Below, one piece after another: positions 1 through 5,472 of a stretch of 5,504 bases of DNA. The notes under the pieces were generated by a model. That model saw nothing but the letters and a program-made list of their open reading frames with translations. It had not been told where the DNA came from and made no database searches. The first letter of the stretch is position 1; every line of letters starts with the position of its first letter. The position numbers were made by a program, and so were the translations under genes. The stretch lies in the NCBI GenBank assembly GCA_045121195.1, contig JBGVFO010000199.1:1-5504 (forward strand), given 5' to 3'. The DNA comes from RGIG8775 sp045121195. GTDB taxonomy: Bacteria; Bacillota; Clostridia; Oscillospirales; CAG-272.

Positions 1-205
1 TTGCAAGGCCTCTCCAAGAATGGGAGAGGCTCCCGCGAAGCGGGTGGTGAGGTTGCGCCTTTTTATGTTGCAAAATGGCACGGTGCCGTACATTGGTACA
101 AATTCCGCAACCTCATCCGTCGCCTTCGGCGCCACCTTCTCCCATTCTTGGAGTAGGCTCTCAATGCTCGCCGTTTTGCCACATTAAACCCACCGATCAA
201 TCAAA
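1..205. repeat. Structured intergenic repeat, copy 1 (possibly cut by window edge)
   Basis: This stretch recurs at 2860-3064 in the same orientation with only four substitutions (positions 69, 105, 154, 198), and similarity stops abruptly after 205. It is strongly palindromic. The 16-base arm at 12-27 is perfectly complementary to 138-153, and TGAGGTTGCG at 48-57 is perfectly complementary to 106-115, leaving a central loop of about 48 bases. Each arm also folds locally: an 8-bp hairpin at 8-15/23-30, CCCGC-GAA-GCGGG at 32-44, CGCC-TTC-GGCG at 121-131, and a hairpin at 135-142/150-157 that here carries a T-T mismatch at position 154. There is no transposase and no convincing coding capacity. 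It could be a MITE-like non-autonomous element or a REP/ERIC-type structured repeat. The window starts at base 1 of the match, so the left boundary is unknown. Confidence 0.93.
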
Positions 206-231
206 TTTTCACCCCTCCGACGTGATTTTCG

Positions 232-260
232 TTGAATTTCTCGCGAAATTGTGATACAAT
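232..260 (+). promoter_or_regulatory. Sigma-A-type promoter of copA
   Basis: A -35 hexamer TTGAAT (232-237) lies exactly 17 bases before a -10 hexamer TACAAT (255-260). The -10 is preceded by TG at 252-253, giving an extended -10. Transcription would start near 267, leaving a leader of under 20 bases before the copA ATG. The promoter lies just downstream of repeat copy 1, outside the repeated sequence, so it is specific to this gene. The match to the housekeeping consensus is good, but the call rests on sequence alone. Confidence 0.75.
235..250. promoter_or_regulatory. Inverted repeat in copA promoter spacer, candidate operator
   Basis: AATTTC-TCGC-GAAATT is a perfect 6-bp inverted repeat with a 4-base centre. 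It overlaps the end of the -35 hexamer and fills most of the spacer up to the -10, a place where a bound repressor would block RNA polymerase. It does not match the CopY operator core (TACAnnTGTA), nor the G/C-rich operators I know for CsoR. If it is an operator, the regulator is therefore not identified, and no regulator gene lies in the window. Confidence 0.45.
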
Positions 261-284
261 AAGAAGGAAAAGGCAGGTAATTCA

Positions 285-2813
285 ATGAAAAAGATCAAAT
301 ACGGAATCAAGGGTATGAACTGCAGCGCCTGCGTTGCCCACGTGGAGCGGGCGGCGCGGTCGGTCTTCTCGGGGGAGGTCACCGTCAGTCTGATGACGGC
401 GAGCACGATCCTTCTCGCCGAGGACGGCACCGACGAGGCGGCGCTTCGTTCCGCCCTGACAAAGGCTCTGCGCGCGGCGGGCTACGATCTGGTAGCGGAA
501 ACGGCGCCAAAACGCGCGGACGCCCTACGGGAATACCGCGCCGAGCGGCGCACCCTCATTCTATCTCTTCTGTTTTCCGCCCTTCTGATGGCGGTAGCCA
601 TGGGGCATATGGTCATCGACCTTCCCGTCCCCGAGGGCATCCGACCCTATGCGGGCGCCATTAACGTGCTTCTGCAGCTATTTCTTTGCCAGCAGGTCAT
701 CACCCGCAACCTCAAATACTTCATCGGCGGCTTCCGCGCCATTTTCGCGGGGGCGCCCAATATGGACTCCCTCGTGGCGCTCGGCTCCTCGGCATCCCTC
801 CTCTGGAGCGTGGTGCTGATCGGCAAATTCGTTCTCGCGGGGGATCTCTCCTACGTACCTCATCTGTATCTCGATTCCGCCGCCATGATCGTGGCGCTGG
901 TGTCCCTCGGCAAATTCCTTGAGGGGCGCGCCAAGCGACGGGCGGGGGACGCCATTATGTCGCTCTCCGAGACCATCCCCACCGAGGCAACGGTGCTTCG
1001 CGAGGGAGAGTCGGTGACCCTGCCCGTAGGCGAGGTGGTCATCGGCGACACGGTTCTCGTCCGCGCGGGGGAAGCGATCCCCGTGGACGGAACGGTCCTT
1101 GAGGGGGAGGGAAGCATCGACGAGTCGGCGCTGACGGGTGAGAGTCTGCCCGTAGACCGCACCGTGGGCGAGACGGTACACGCCTCCTCCATTCTCCGCG
1201 ACGGCTATCTACGCCTCGAATGCACCCGTGTGGGAGGCGACACCTCCATCGGGCGTATTTTGTCCCTTCTTGAGGATGCGGCGGCGTCCAAGGCGAATAT
1301 TTCCCGCCTTGCAGACCGTGTCAGCGGCATCTTCGTGCCCATCGTATCGGGCATTTCTCTCGTGACCCTCATTCTGTGGCTTCTGATCAGCCGCGACCTT
1401 TCTATGGCGATCCAATGCGCCGTTTCGGTGCTTGTGATCTCCTGTCCCTGCGCCCTGGGACTTGCCACACCCACCGCCATCACGGTGGGAACGGGCATCG
1501 GCGCCAAGCTGGGCATTCTCATCAAGAGCGCCCACGCCCTGGAGGAGCTTCGGGCGGTCAAATACGTGCTGTTTGACAAGACGGGAACCGTGACGCACGG
1601 GCGTCCCCGTGTCACCGACGCCTTCCTTGAGGAGAATGATCTGCTGTCCCTCGCCTGCTCCCTGGAGCAGCTCTCCTCTCATCCTCTTGCCACCGCGGTG
1701 TCCGACTACGGGGCAGAGAAGAACGCCCCCGTTTTTGGGGTAGAGGACTTTGACGCGCCCGTGGGCAAGGGGCTCTCGGGACGGGTCGAGGGCGTCCCCG
1801 TTTTCGTGGGAAAGCGCGCCTTTATCGAGGAATCCTGCGGCGCACTTTCGGCATCTGCTGATAAAGCAGATAGGGAGTTCCGCGCGCGCGGTGCAACAAC
1901 AATTTGCATATGCAAGGTGCCCGAGGACGGCGCGTCCTTCGGCGTATTTGCCATCTCGGACACGGTCAAGAAAAGCGCCAAGCGCGCCGTGGAGGAGCTT
2001 CATAAATTGGGCGTCACCTGCGTCATGCTGACGGGCGATAACGAGGCGGCGGCGCGGCACGTTGCCGACGGGGTTGGCATCCGTGAGGTACACGCCTCCC
2101 TTCTGCCCGACGACAAGGAGCGCTTGCTCCGCGAGTTCTCCGCCAAGGGCAAATGCGCCATGGTAGGGGACGGCATCAACGACGCCCCCGCCCTCGCGCG
2201 CGCCGACGTAGGCATCGCCATCGGCGCGGGCACCGAGGTCGCCGTGGACAGCGCCGACGTGATCCTCATCGGCAGCTCTCTCACCGCCCTTCCGAACGCC
2301 ATTTTGCTCAGCCGCGCCACCATGCGTTGCATCAAGCAAAATCTCTTCTGGGCGCTGCTCTATAATATGATCTGTATTCCCATCGCTGCCGGCGTTCTCG
2401 CGCCTGTCGGCATTACCCTCAACCCCATGATGGGCGCCGCCGCCATGAGCTGCTCGTCGGTCTTCGTGGTGCTGAACGCCCTGCGTCTTCGCGCCTTCCG
2501 TCCGCCCCTTGCGGTAAGCCCCGAGGAGGACGCCTGTCCCGTTGTTCCCGCTCAAAATTTATCCGAAAAAGGAGAAGATGATATGTTTGGATTGTTTAAG
2601 AAAAAGAATGAAAACAAGGTTGTTATCAAGGTTGACGGCATGATGTGCCAGCACTGCGCCGCCCACGTGACCAAGGCGCTTTCCGCCGTGGCGGGCGTCA
2701 CCGACGTCGCCATTGATCTGGACGCCAAGACCGCCACCATTACCGCCGCCGAGGGCTTTGACCTCGCCGCCGCCCACGCCGCCATCACCGAGGCGGGCTA
2801 TACCGTTCTCTGA
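285..2813 (+). CDS. copA: Cu+-exporting P1B-type ATPase with N- and C-terminal HMA domains
   Basis: This 842-residue membrane pump uses ATP to drive Cu+ (or Ag+) out of the cytoplasm. The N-terminal HMA domain has the metal site GMNCSAC at 10-16. Four membrane helices follow (about 91-111, 121-140, 161-184, 193-212), then the actuator domain with TGES at 284-287, and helices five and six (about 346-369, 376-398) with the CPC metal site at 387-389. Next come the phosphorylated Asp431 in DKTGT, the HP motif of the nucleotide-binding domain at 466-467, TGDN at 583-586 and GDGIND at 628-633. The last helices (about 686-705 and 712-732) carry Tyr693-Asn694 and MxxSS at 721-725, the P1B-1 copper signature. 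After a linker (about 734-766) comes a second HMA domain with GMMCQHC at 785-791. The ATG at 285 puts the HMA domain at the very N terminus; the Shine-Dalgarno is modest (AAGG and CAGG within 264-277). All catalytic motifs are intact. The promoter lies directly upstream, and repeat copies flank the gene. Confidence 0.97.
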   Translation: MKKIKYGIKGMNCSACVAHVERAARSVFSGEVTVSLMTASTILLAEDGTDEAALRSALTKALRAAGYDLVAETAPKRADALREYRAERRTLILSLLFSALLMAVAMGHMVIDLPVPEGIRPYAGAINVLLQLFLCQQVITRNLKYFIGGFRAIFAGAPNMDSLVALGSSASLLWSVVLIGKFVLAGDLSYVPHLYLDSAAMIVALVSLGKFLEGRAKRRAGDAIMSLSETIPTEATVLREGESVTLPVGEVVIGDTVLVRAGEAIPVDGTVLEGEGSIDESALTGESLPVDRTVGETVHASSILRDGYLRLECTRVGGDTSIGRILSLLEDAAASKANISRLADRVSGIFVPIVSGISLVTLILWLLISRDLSMAIQCAVSVLVISCPCALGLATPTAITVGTGIGAKLGILIKSAHALEELRAVKYVLFDKTGTVTHGRPRVTDAFLEENDLLSLACSLEQLSSHPLATAVSDYGAEKNAPVFGVEDFDAPVGKGLSGRVEGVPVFVGKRAFIEESCGALSASADKADREFRARGATTICICKVPEDGASFGVFAISDTVKKSAKRAVEELHKLGVTCVMLTGDNEAAARHVADGVGIREVHASLLPDDKERLLREFSAKGKCAMVGDGINDAPALARADVGIAIGAGTEVAVDSADVILIGSSLTALPNAILLSRATMRCIKQNLFWALLYNMICIPIAAGVLAPVGITLNPMMGAAAMSCSSVFVVLNALRLRAFRPPLAVSPEEDACPVVPAQNLSEKGEDDMFGLFKKKNENKVVIKVDGMMCQHCAAHVTKALSAVAGVTDVAIDLDAKTATITAAEGFDLAAAHAAITEAGYTVL
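2566..2585 (+). promoter_or_regulatory. Strong internal ribosome binding site and ATG within copA
   Basis: Inside the copA reading frame, AAAAAGGAG (2566-2574) is followed, after an 8-base spacer, by an in-frame ATG at 2583-2585. This is a better Shine-Dalgarno than the one before copA itself. The bases are read in copA as the linker residues EKGEDD-M, just before the C-terminal HMA domain. The arrangement fits a former intergenic start site captured by loss of the upstream stop codon, or a deliberate internal start. Confidence 0.65.
2583..2813 (+). CDS. Possible separately translated CopZ-like copper chaperone (in-frame with the copA C terminus)
   Basis: If translation starts at the internal ATG, the product is 76 residues, close to the size of free-standing CopZ chaperones. 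It begins with a short hydrophobic-basic stretch (MFGLFKKK) and then one HMA fold, with GMMCQHC at its residues 19-25 supplying the two metal-binding cysteines. CopZ-type proteins bind Cu+ in the cytoplasm and hand it to CopA. Here the same codons also form the C-terminal domain of the pump, residues 767-842, with no stop between. Clostridial CopA proteins with a C-terminal HMA domain exist to my knowledge, so the long fused form is plausible. The short form is inferred from the ribosome binding site only. The evidence for the domain is strong; the evidence for a second start is moderate. Confidence 0.45.
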   Translation: MFGLFKKKNENKVVIKVDGMMCQHCAAHVTKALSAVAGVTDVAIDLDAKTATITAAEGFDLAAAHAAITEAGYTVL

Positions 2814-2826
2814 TTTCAGGTTCGGG

Positions 2827-2849
2827 AAATTGATGTTTACAGGTGTGTT
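2827..2849 (+). repeat. Short post-stop motif shared with the cysS downstream region
   Basis: Starting 13 bases after the copA stop, AAATTGATGTTT and the bases after it align without gaps to 5386-5408, just after the cysS stop. Nineteen of 23 positions agree, including a second block, GGTG-N-GTT. The motif sits between the end of copA and repeat copy 2 and shows no hairpin plus T-run, so it is not an obvious terminator. It may be the edge of another intergenic repeat family. Confidence 0.5.
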
Positions 2850-2859
2850 CGCAGTGACA

Positions 2860-3064
2860 TTGCAAGGCCTCTCCAAGAATGGGAGAGGCTCCCGCGAAGC
2901 GGGTGGTGAGGTTGCGCCTTTTTATGTCGCAAAATGGCACGGTGCCGTACATTGGTACAAATTTCGCAACCTCATCCGTCGCCTTCGGCGCCACCTTCTC
3001 CCATTCTTGGAGAAGGCTCTCAATGCTCGCCGTTTTGCCACATTAAACCCACCGATAAATCAAA
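2860..3064. repeat. Structured intergenic repeat, copy 2
   Basis: This is a near-identical direct copy of 1-205 (201 of 205 bases match by eye). The large inverted arms are retained at 2871-2886/2997-3012 and 2907-2916/2965-2974. Substitution A3013 makes the local hairpin 2994-3001/3009-3016 a perfect 8-bp stem and adds a T2870-A3013 pair to the long-range stem, so copy 2 folds better than copy 1. The repeat ends about 10 bases before the Shine-Dalgarno of the glycosidase-like gene and so fills nearly all of the space upstream of that gene. No target-site duplication can be recognised. Reading frames running through it look accidental. Confidence 0.95.
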
Positions 3065-3073
3065 ATTTGAAAC

Positions 3074-3088
3074 AGGAGAAAAAACGTG
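3074..3088 (+). promoter_or_regulatory. Ribosome binding site fixing a GTG start
   Basis: AGGAG at 3074-3078 is followed, after 7 bases (mostly A), by GTG at 3086-3088. This near-ideal spacing is why the GTG is chosen as the start of the glycosidase-like gene. No ATG at this spacing competes with it. Confidence 0.85.
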
Positions 3089-3925
3089 AAAATTCCACAT
3101 ATTGCAGAGGACTGGCGGGTCTTGTTCAAGCCTGAAAAGCAGGGCAATTACGTCAATGACCACACTATTGTGATGGGTCCCGACGGCAAATGGCATCTGT
3201 ACGGCATCACAAGCTTTGGCGGAGGCTCTTACAGTGAACGGTATTTCGTTCACGGCGTAGGAGCGTCTCTTGCCGCGCCGTTTACGGAGGTCGGACGAAC
3301 GGTGGATCGCGGTACGGCCGCCTGGTCGCCCTGCGTGATCCGAAAGGATGACGATTACTATATGTTTTATGGTCCTTCTCCTACGTCCCTTGCCGTTTCC
3401 TTTGATATGTACGAGTGGTTCGGTCATACGGTGACCCTCCGCAACGAGCCTGTTATGGCAGCGCATCGCGACCACTTCGTGCTGGAGGTGGAGAAGGGAA
3501 CCTACCTGATGTACGTGGTAGGCGTTCACGATAAAAAAGGTGCCGTTTCGCTTTTTTCCTCTCACGATCTTCTTACGTGGGAGTATGAGGGCGTTGCCCT
3601 TGCCTCGGGTGACGGCGCGCCGCTTCGTCCGGGATGGGGGGCTATGGAATCTCCCTTTGTGGTGAAAAAGGACGGCTTATATTACCTTTTTGTCACTTAT
3701 ACCGACTGCTCCGACGCGACCTACAACGATACGCTGGTGTTCTGCTCGGAGGATCCAAAGCGCTTCGGCGTGTATAACGGCGATGAGCCGATCGCGCGTC
3801 TGTACGCCCACGCGCCCGAGATTCTTGAGGTGGATGGCGACTATTACATTACCACCTGCGGCTGGAACGGAAAGCCGAATCCCAACCCCGGATGCGTTTC
3901 CATTGCCAAGCTTGGCTGGAAATAA
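3086..3925 (+). CDS. Cytosolic five-bladed beta-propeller glycosidase-like protein (GH43/GH32 superfamily)
   Basis: The 279-residue protein shows the repeated blade pattern of the GH43/GH32/GH62/GH68 superfamily: a short motif followed by a charged turn and a Tyr/Phe-rich strand. Blades are visible near 24-40 (NDHTI then WHLYG), 80-96 (WSPCV then YYMFYG), 128-146 (RDHFV then YLMYVVG), 187-205 (MESPFV then LYYLFVTY) and 242-259 (HAPEI then DYYITTCG). Asp25, Asp129 and Glu188 lie where the family's catalytic base or nucleophile, transition-state Asp and general acid would fall; their surroundings recall the NDP, RDP and EC/EGP motifs of GH32 and GH43. There is no signal peptide or membrane segment, so it should act in the cytoplasm on small, imported sugars if it is an enzyme. 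The length fits a bare catalytic domain with no carbohydrate-binding module. The substrate cannot be told from the sequence. It is followed 37 bases later by cysS, probably in one transcript. It has more T- and A-ending codons than its neighbours. Confidence 0.78.
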   Translation: MKIPHIAEDWRVLFKPEKQGNYVNDHTIVMGPDGKWHLYGITSFGGGSYSERYFVHGVGASLAAPFTEVGRTVDRGTAAWSPCVIRKDDDYYMFYGPSPTSLAVSFDMYEWFGHTVTLRNEPVMAAHRDHFVLEVEKGTYLMYVVGVHDKKGAVSLFSSHDLLTWEYEGVALASGDGAPLRPGWGAMESPFVVKKDGLYYLFVTYTDCSDATYNDTLVFCSEDPKRFGVYNGDEPIARLYAHAPEILEVDGDYYITTCGWNGKPNPNPGCVSIAKLGWK

Positions 3926-3962
3926 AACAGTATATAAAAATTCATTCCCGAAAGGATACGAT

Positions 3963-5384
3963 ATGCAACTTTACAATTCTGCAACAAGACAAAAGGACGA
4001 GATCATTCCCAACGAGCCCGGCAAGATCAAAATGTATACCTGCGGTCCTACGGTGTACCACTTTGCCCACATCGGCAATCTGCGCACCTACATTATGGAG
4101 GACGTGCTGGAGAAGTACCTGCGCTTCACGGGACTTGACGTTATGCGAGTGATGAACATCACCGACGTGGGACATCTTTCCAGCGACGGCGACACGGGTG
4201 AGGACAAGATGCTCAAGGGCGCCAAGCGCGAGCACAAGACGGTCATGGAGATCGCCAAGTTCTACACCGACGCCTTCTTCTCCGACTGCGAGAAGCTGAA
4301 CATCAAGACCCCCGACGTGGTGGAGCCTGCGACGGGGTGCATCCCCGAGTTCATCGCCCTCGTGGAGGGACTTCTCGAGAAGGGCTACGCCTACGAGGCA
4401 GGTGGCAACATCTATTTTGATACCTCCAAGCTCGAGCAGTATTATATCTTCAACAACTTTGAGGAGGAGGACCTTGAGGTGGGCGTCCGCGAGGGCGTCG
4501 AGGAGGACGGAAACAAGCGCAACAAGGCGGATTTCGTGCTCTGGTTCACCAAGTCCAAGTTTGACGATCAGGAGCTGAAGTGGGATAGCCCTTGGGGTGT
4601 CGGTTACCCCGGCTGGCACATTGAGTGCTCGGGTATTTCTCTCAAGCACTGCGGCGAGTATCTTGACATCCACTGCGGCGGTATCGACAACGCCTTCCCC
4701 CACCACACCAACGAGATCGCCCAGAGTGAGGCGTTCCTCGGTCACAAGTGGTGTAACCATTGGATGCACGTCCACCACCTGAACACCACAGGCGGTAAGA
4801 TGAGTAAGTCCAAGGGCGAATTCCTCACCGTTTCTCTGCTGGAGGAGAAGGGCTACGATCCTATGGCGTACCGTTTCTTCTGCCTGCAGTCCCATTATCG
4901 CAAGAATCTGGTGTTCTCTTGGGAGAACCTTGATAACGCGGCGGTGGCGTATAAGAAGCTGATCGCTCGCGTAGCGGCGCTCCTCAAGGACACCGACGGC
5001 GAGGTGGACAAGGCGGCGTTCGACGCGGCGCGGGCATCCTTCTGCGAGGCGTTTGACAACGATATGAACACCTCTCTCGCCGTGACGGCTCTGTACGACG
5101 TATTCAAGCTGGACGCCAACAACGCCACTAAGCTGGCGCTGGTAGAGGAATTCGACAAGGTGCTGACCTTGAATCTTCTTGAGGCGGCAAAGGCGTCGGA
5201 GAAGCAGGAGGACGCGGGTATTGACGCGGCTCTCGTTGCCGAGATCGAGGCACAGATCGCGGCGCGCGCGGCGGCGAAGAAGGAAAAGAACTACGCCGAG
5301 GCTGACCGCATCCGCAACGAGCTTGCCGCCCGCGGCATCACCCTCATCGATACCAAGGACGGAACCCAGTTCAAGATCGGTTGA
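3963..5384 (+). CDS. cysS: Cysteine--tRNA ligase (cysteinyl-tRNA synthetase)
   Basis: This 473-residue class I aminoacyl-tRNA synthetase joins cysteine to tRNA-Cys in the cytoplasm using ATP, an essential step in translation. The Rossmann catalytic core starts with KMYTCGPTVY, where Cys27 is a zinc ligand, followed by the HIGH-type signature HIGN at 36-39. The other predicted zinc ligands are Cys222 (in ECSGIS), His247 and Glu251 (in HHTNE), matching the spacing in the E. coli enzyme, where zinc selects cysteine. The KMSKS loop is intact at 279-283. The C-terminal part is alpha-helical and ends in the usual K-N-Y-x-x-A-D-x-I-R-N-x-L segment. The length is typical, and no residue I know to be essential is missing. 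The ATG at 3963 is chosen because AAAGGA (3951-3956) lies 6 bases upstream and the protein then begins at the family's usual N terminus; the frame stays open further upstream but overlaps the preceding gene. The stop TGA is directly followed by TAA. No T-box leader is present in the 37-base gap. Confidence 0.98.
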   Translation: MQLYNSATRQKDEIIPNEPGKIKMYTCGPTVYHFAHIGNLRTYIMEDVLEKYLRFTGLDVMRVMNITDVGHLSSDGDTGEDKMLKGAKREHKTVMEIAKFYTDAFFSDCEKLNIKTPDVVEPATGCIPEFIALVEGLLEKGYAYEAGGNIYFDTSKLEQYYIFNNFEEEDLEVGVREGVEEDGNKRNKADFVLWFTKSKFDDQELKWDSPWGVGYPGWHIECSGISLKHCGEYLDIHCGGIDNAFPHHTNEIAQSEAFLGHKWCNHWMHVHHLNTTGGKMSKSKGEFLTVSLLEEKGYDPMAYRFFCLQSHYRKNLVFSWENLDNAAVAYKKLIARVAALLKDTDGEVDKAAFDAARASFCEAFDNDMNTSLAVTALYDVFKLDANNATKLALVEEFDKVLTLNLLEAAKASEKQEDAGIDAALVAEIEAQIAARAAAKKEKNYAEADRIRNELAARGITLIDTKDGTQFKIG

Positions 5385-5385
5385 T

Positions 5386-5408
5386 AAATTGATGTTTGTC
5401 GGTGAGTT
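5386..5408 (+). repeat. Short post-stop motif shared with the copA downstream region
   Basis: AAATTGATGTTT (5386-5397) and GGTG-N-GTT (5401-5408) match 2827-2849 at 19 of 23 positions. Here the motif begins 1 base after the cysS stop codon. Because both copies follow the end of a gene, it may mark a favoured insertion edge of a repeat family or be a 3'-end signal. The function is unknown. Confidence 0.5.
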
Positions 5409-5445
5409 GTGGCTACGCCGAAAACGAACGAAACCATCTAAAACC

Positions 5446-5472
5446 GTAGGGGTCGACGTCCTCGGCGACCCG
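5446..5472. repeat. Hairpin-forming intergenic repeat-like element (GTAGGGG type)
   Basis: GGGTCG at 5450-5455 and CGACCC at 5466-5471 form a 6-bp stem around a 10-base loop, preceded by GTAGG. I recall intergenic motifs of the form GTAGGGG followed by a G/C-rich palindrome as common in gut clostridial genomes; that is memory, not a search. There is no T-run after the stem, so it is unlikely to be an intrinsic terminator for cysS. The rest of 5385-5504 shows no gene, and the window ends before any boundary of the element can be seen. Confidence 0.5.

Noticed and set aside
32..64. Intrinsic terminator: CCCGC-GAA-GCGGG hairpin followed by TTTTT
   Set aside because: The T-run at 60-64 lies 15 bases after the stem rather than directly behind it, which does not fit an intrinsic terminator.
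1209..2555. Open frame of 448 codons on the minus strand, opposite copA
   Set aside because: It is fully antisense to a conserved ATPase with intact motifs. Long antisense frames are expected where third codon positions are G/C-rich. The translation is low in complexity, with many Gly, His and Arg, and shows no domain.
3035..3061. Promoter at the right end of repeat copy 2 (TTGCCA with TAAATC)
   Set aside because: The spacer is only 15 bases and the -10 match is poor.
2860..3085. T-box riboswitch before the glycosidase-cysS pair, suggested by GGGTGG in a structured leader
   Set aside because: T-box leaders commonly control cysS in Firmicutes, but the full antiterminator consensus ending in ACCGCG is missing, there is no terminator hairpin with a T-run, and the same sequence also stands before copA.
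2713..3135. Plus-strand frame of 140 codons running from the end of copA through repeat copy 2
   Set aside because: It begins in the wrong frame of copA with a Pro-rich run and continues through the repeat. Such translations of intergenic repeats are often annotated as proteins but have no ribosome binding site here.
3690..3962. Upstream extension of the cysS frame into the glycosidase-like gene
   Set aside because: The frame is open, but the extra N-terminal residues resemble no CysS and overlap a real gene. The ribosome binding site at 3951-3956 and the usual family start at 3963 decide the matter.
3942..4895. Open frame of 317 codons on the minus strand, opposite cysS
   Set aside because: It is a shadow of the cysS coding sequence; the predicted residues are mostly Val, Leu, Gly and Asp in a pattern that mirrors cysS codons, with no recognisable family.
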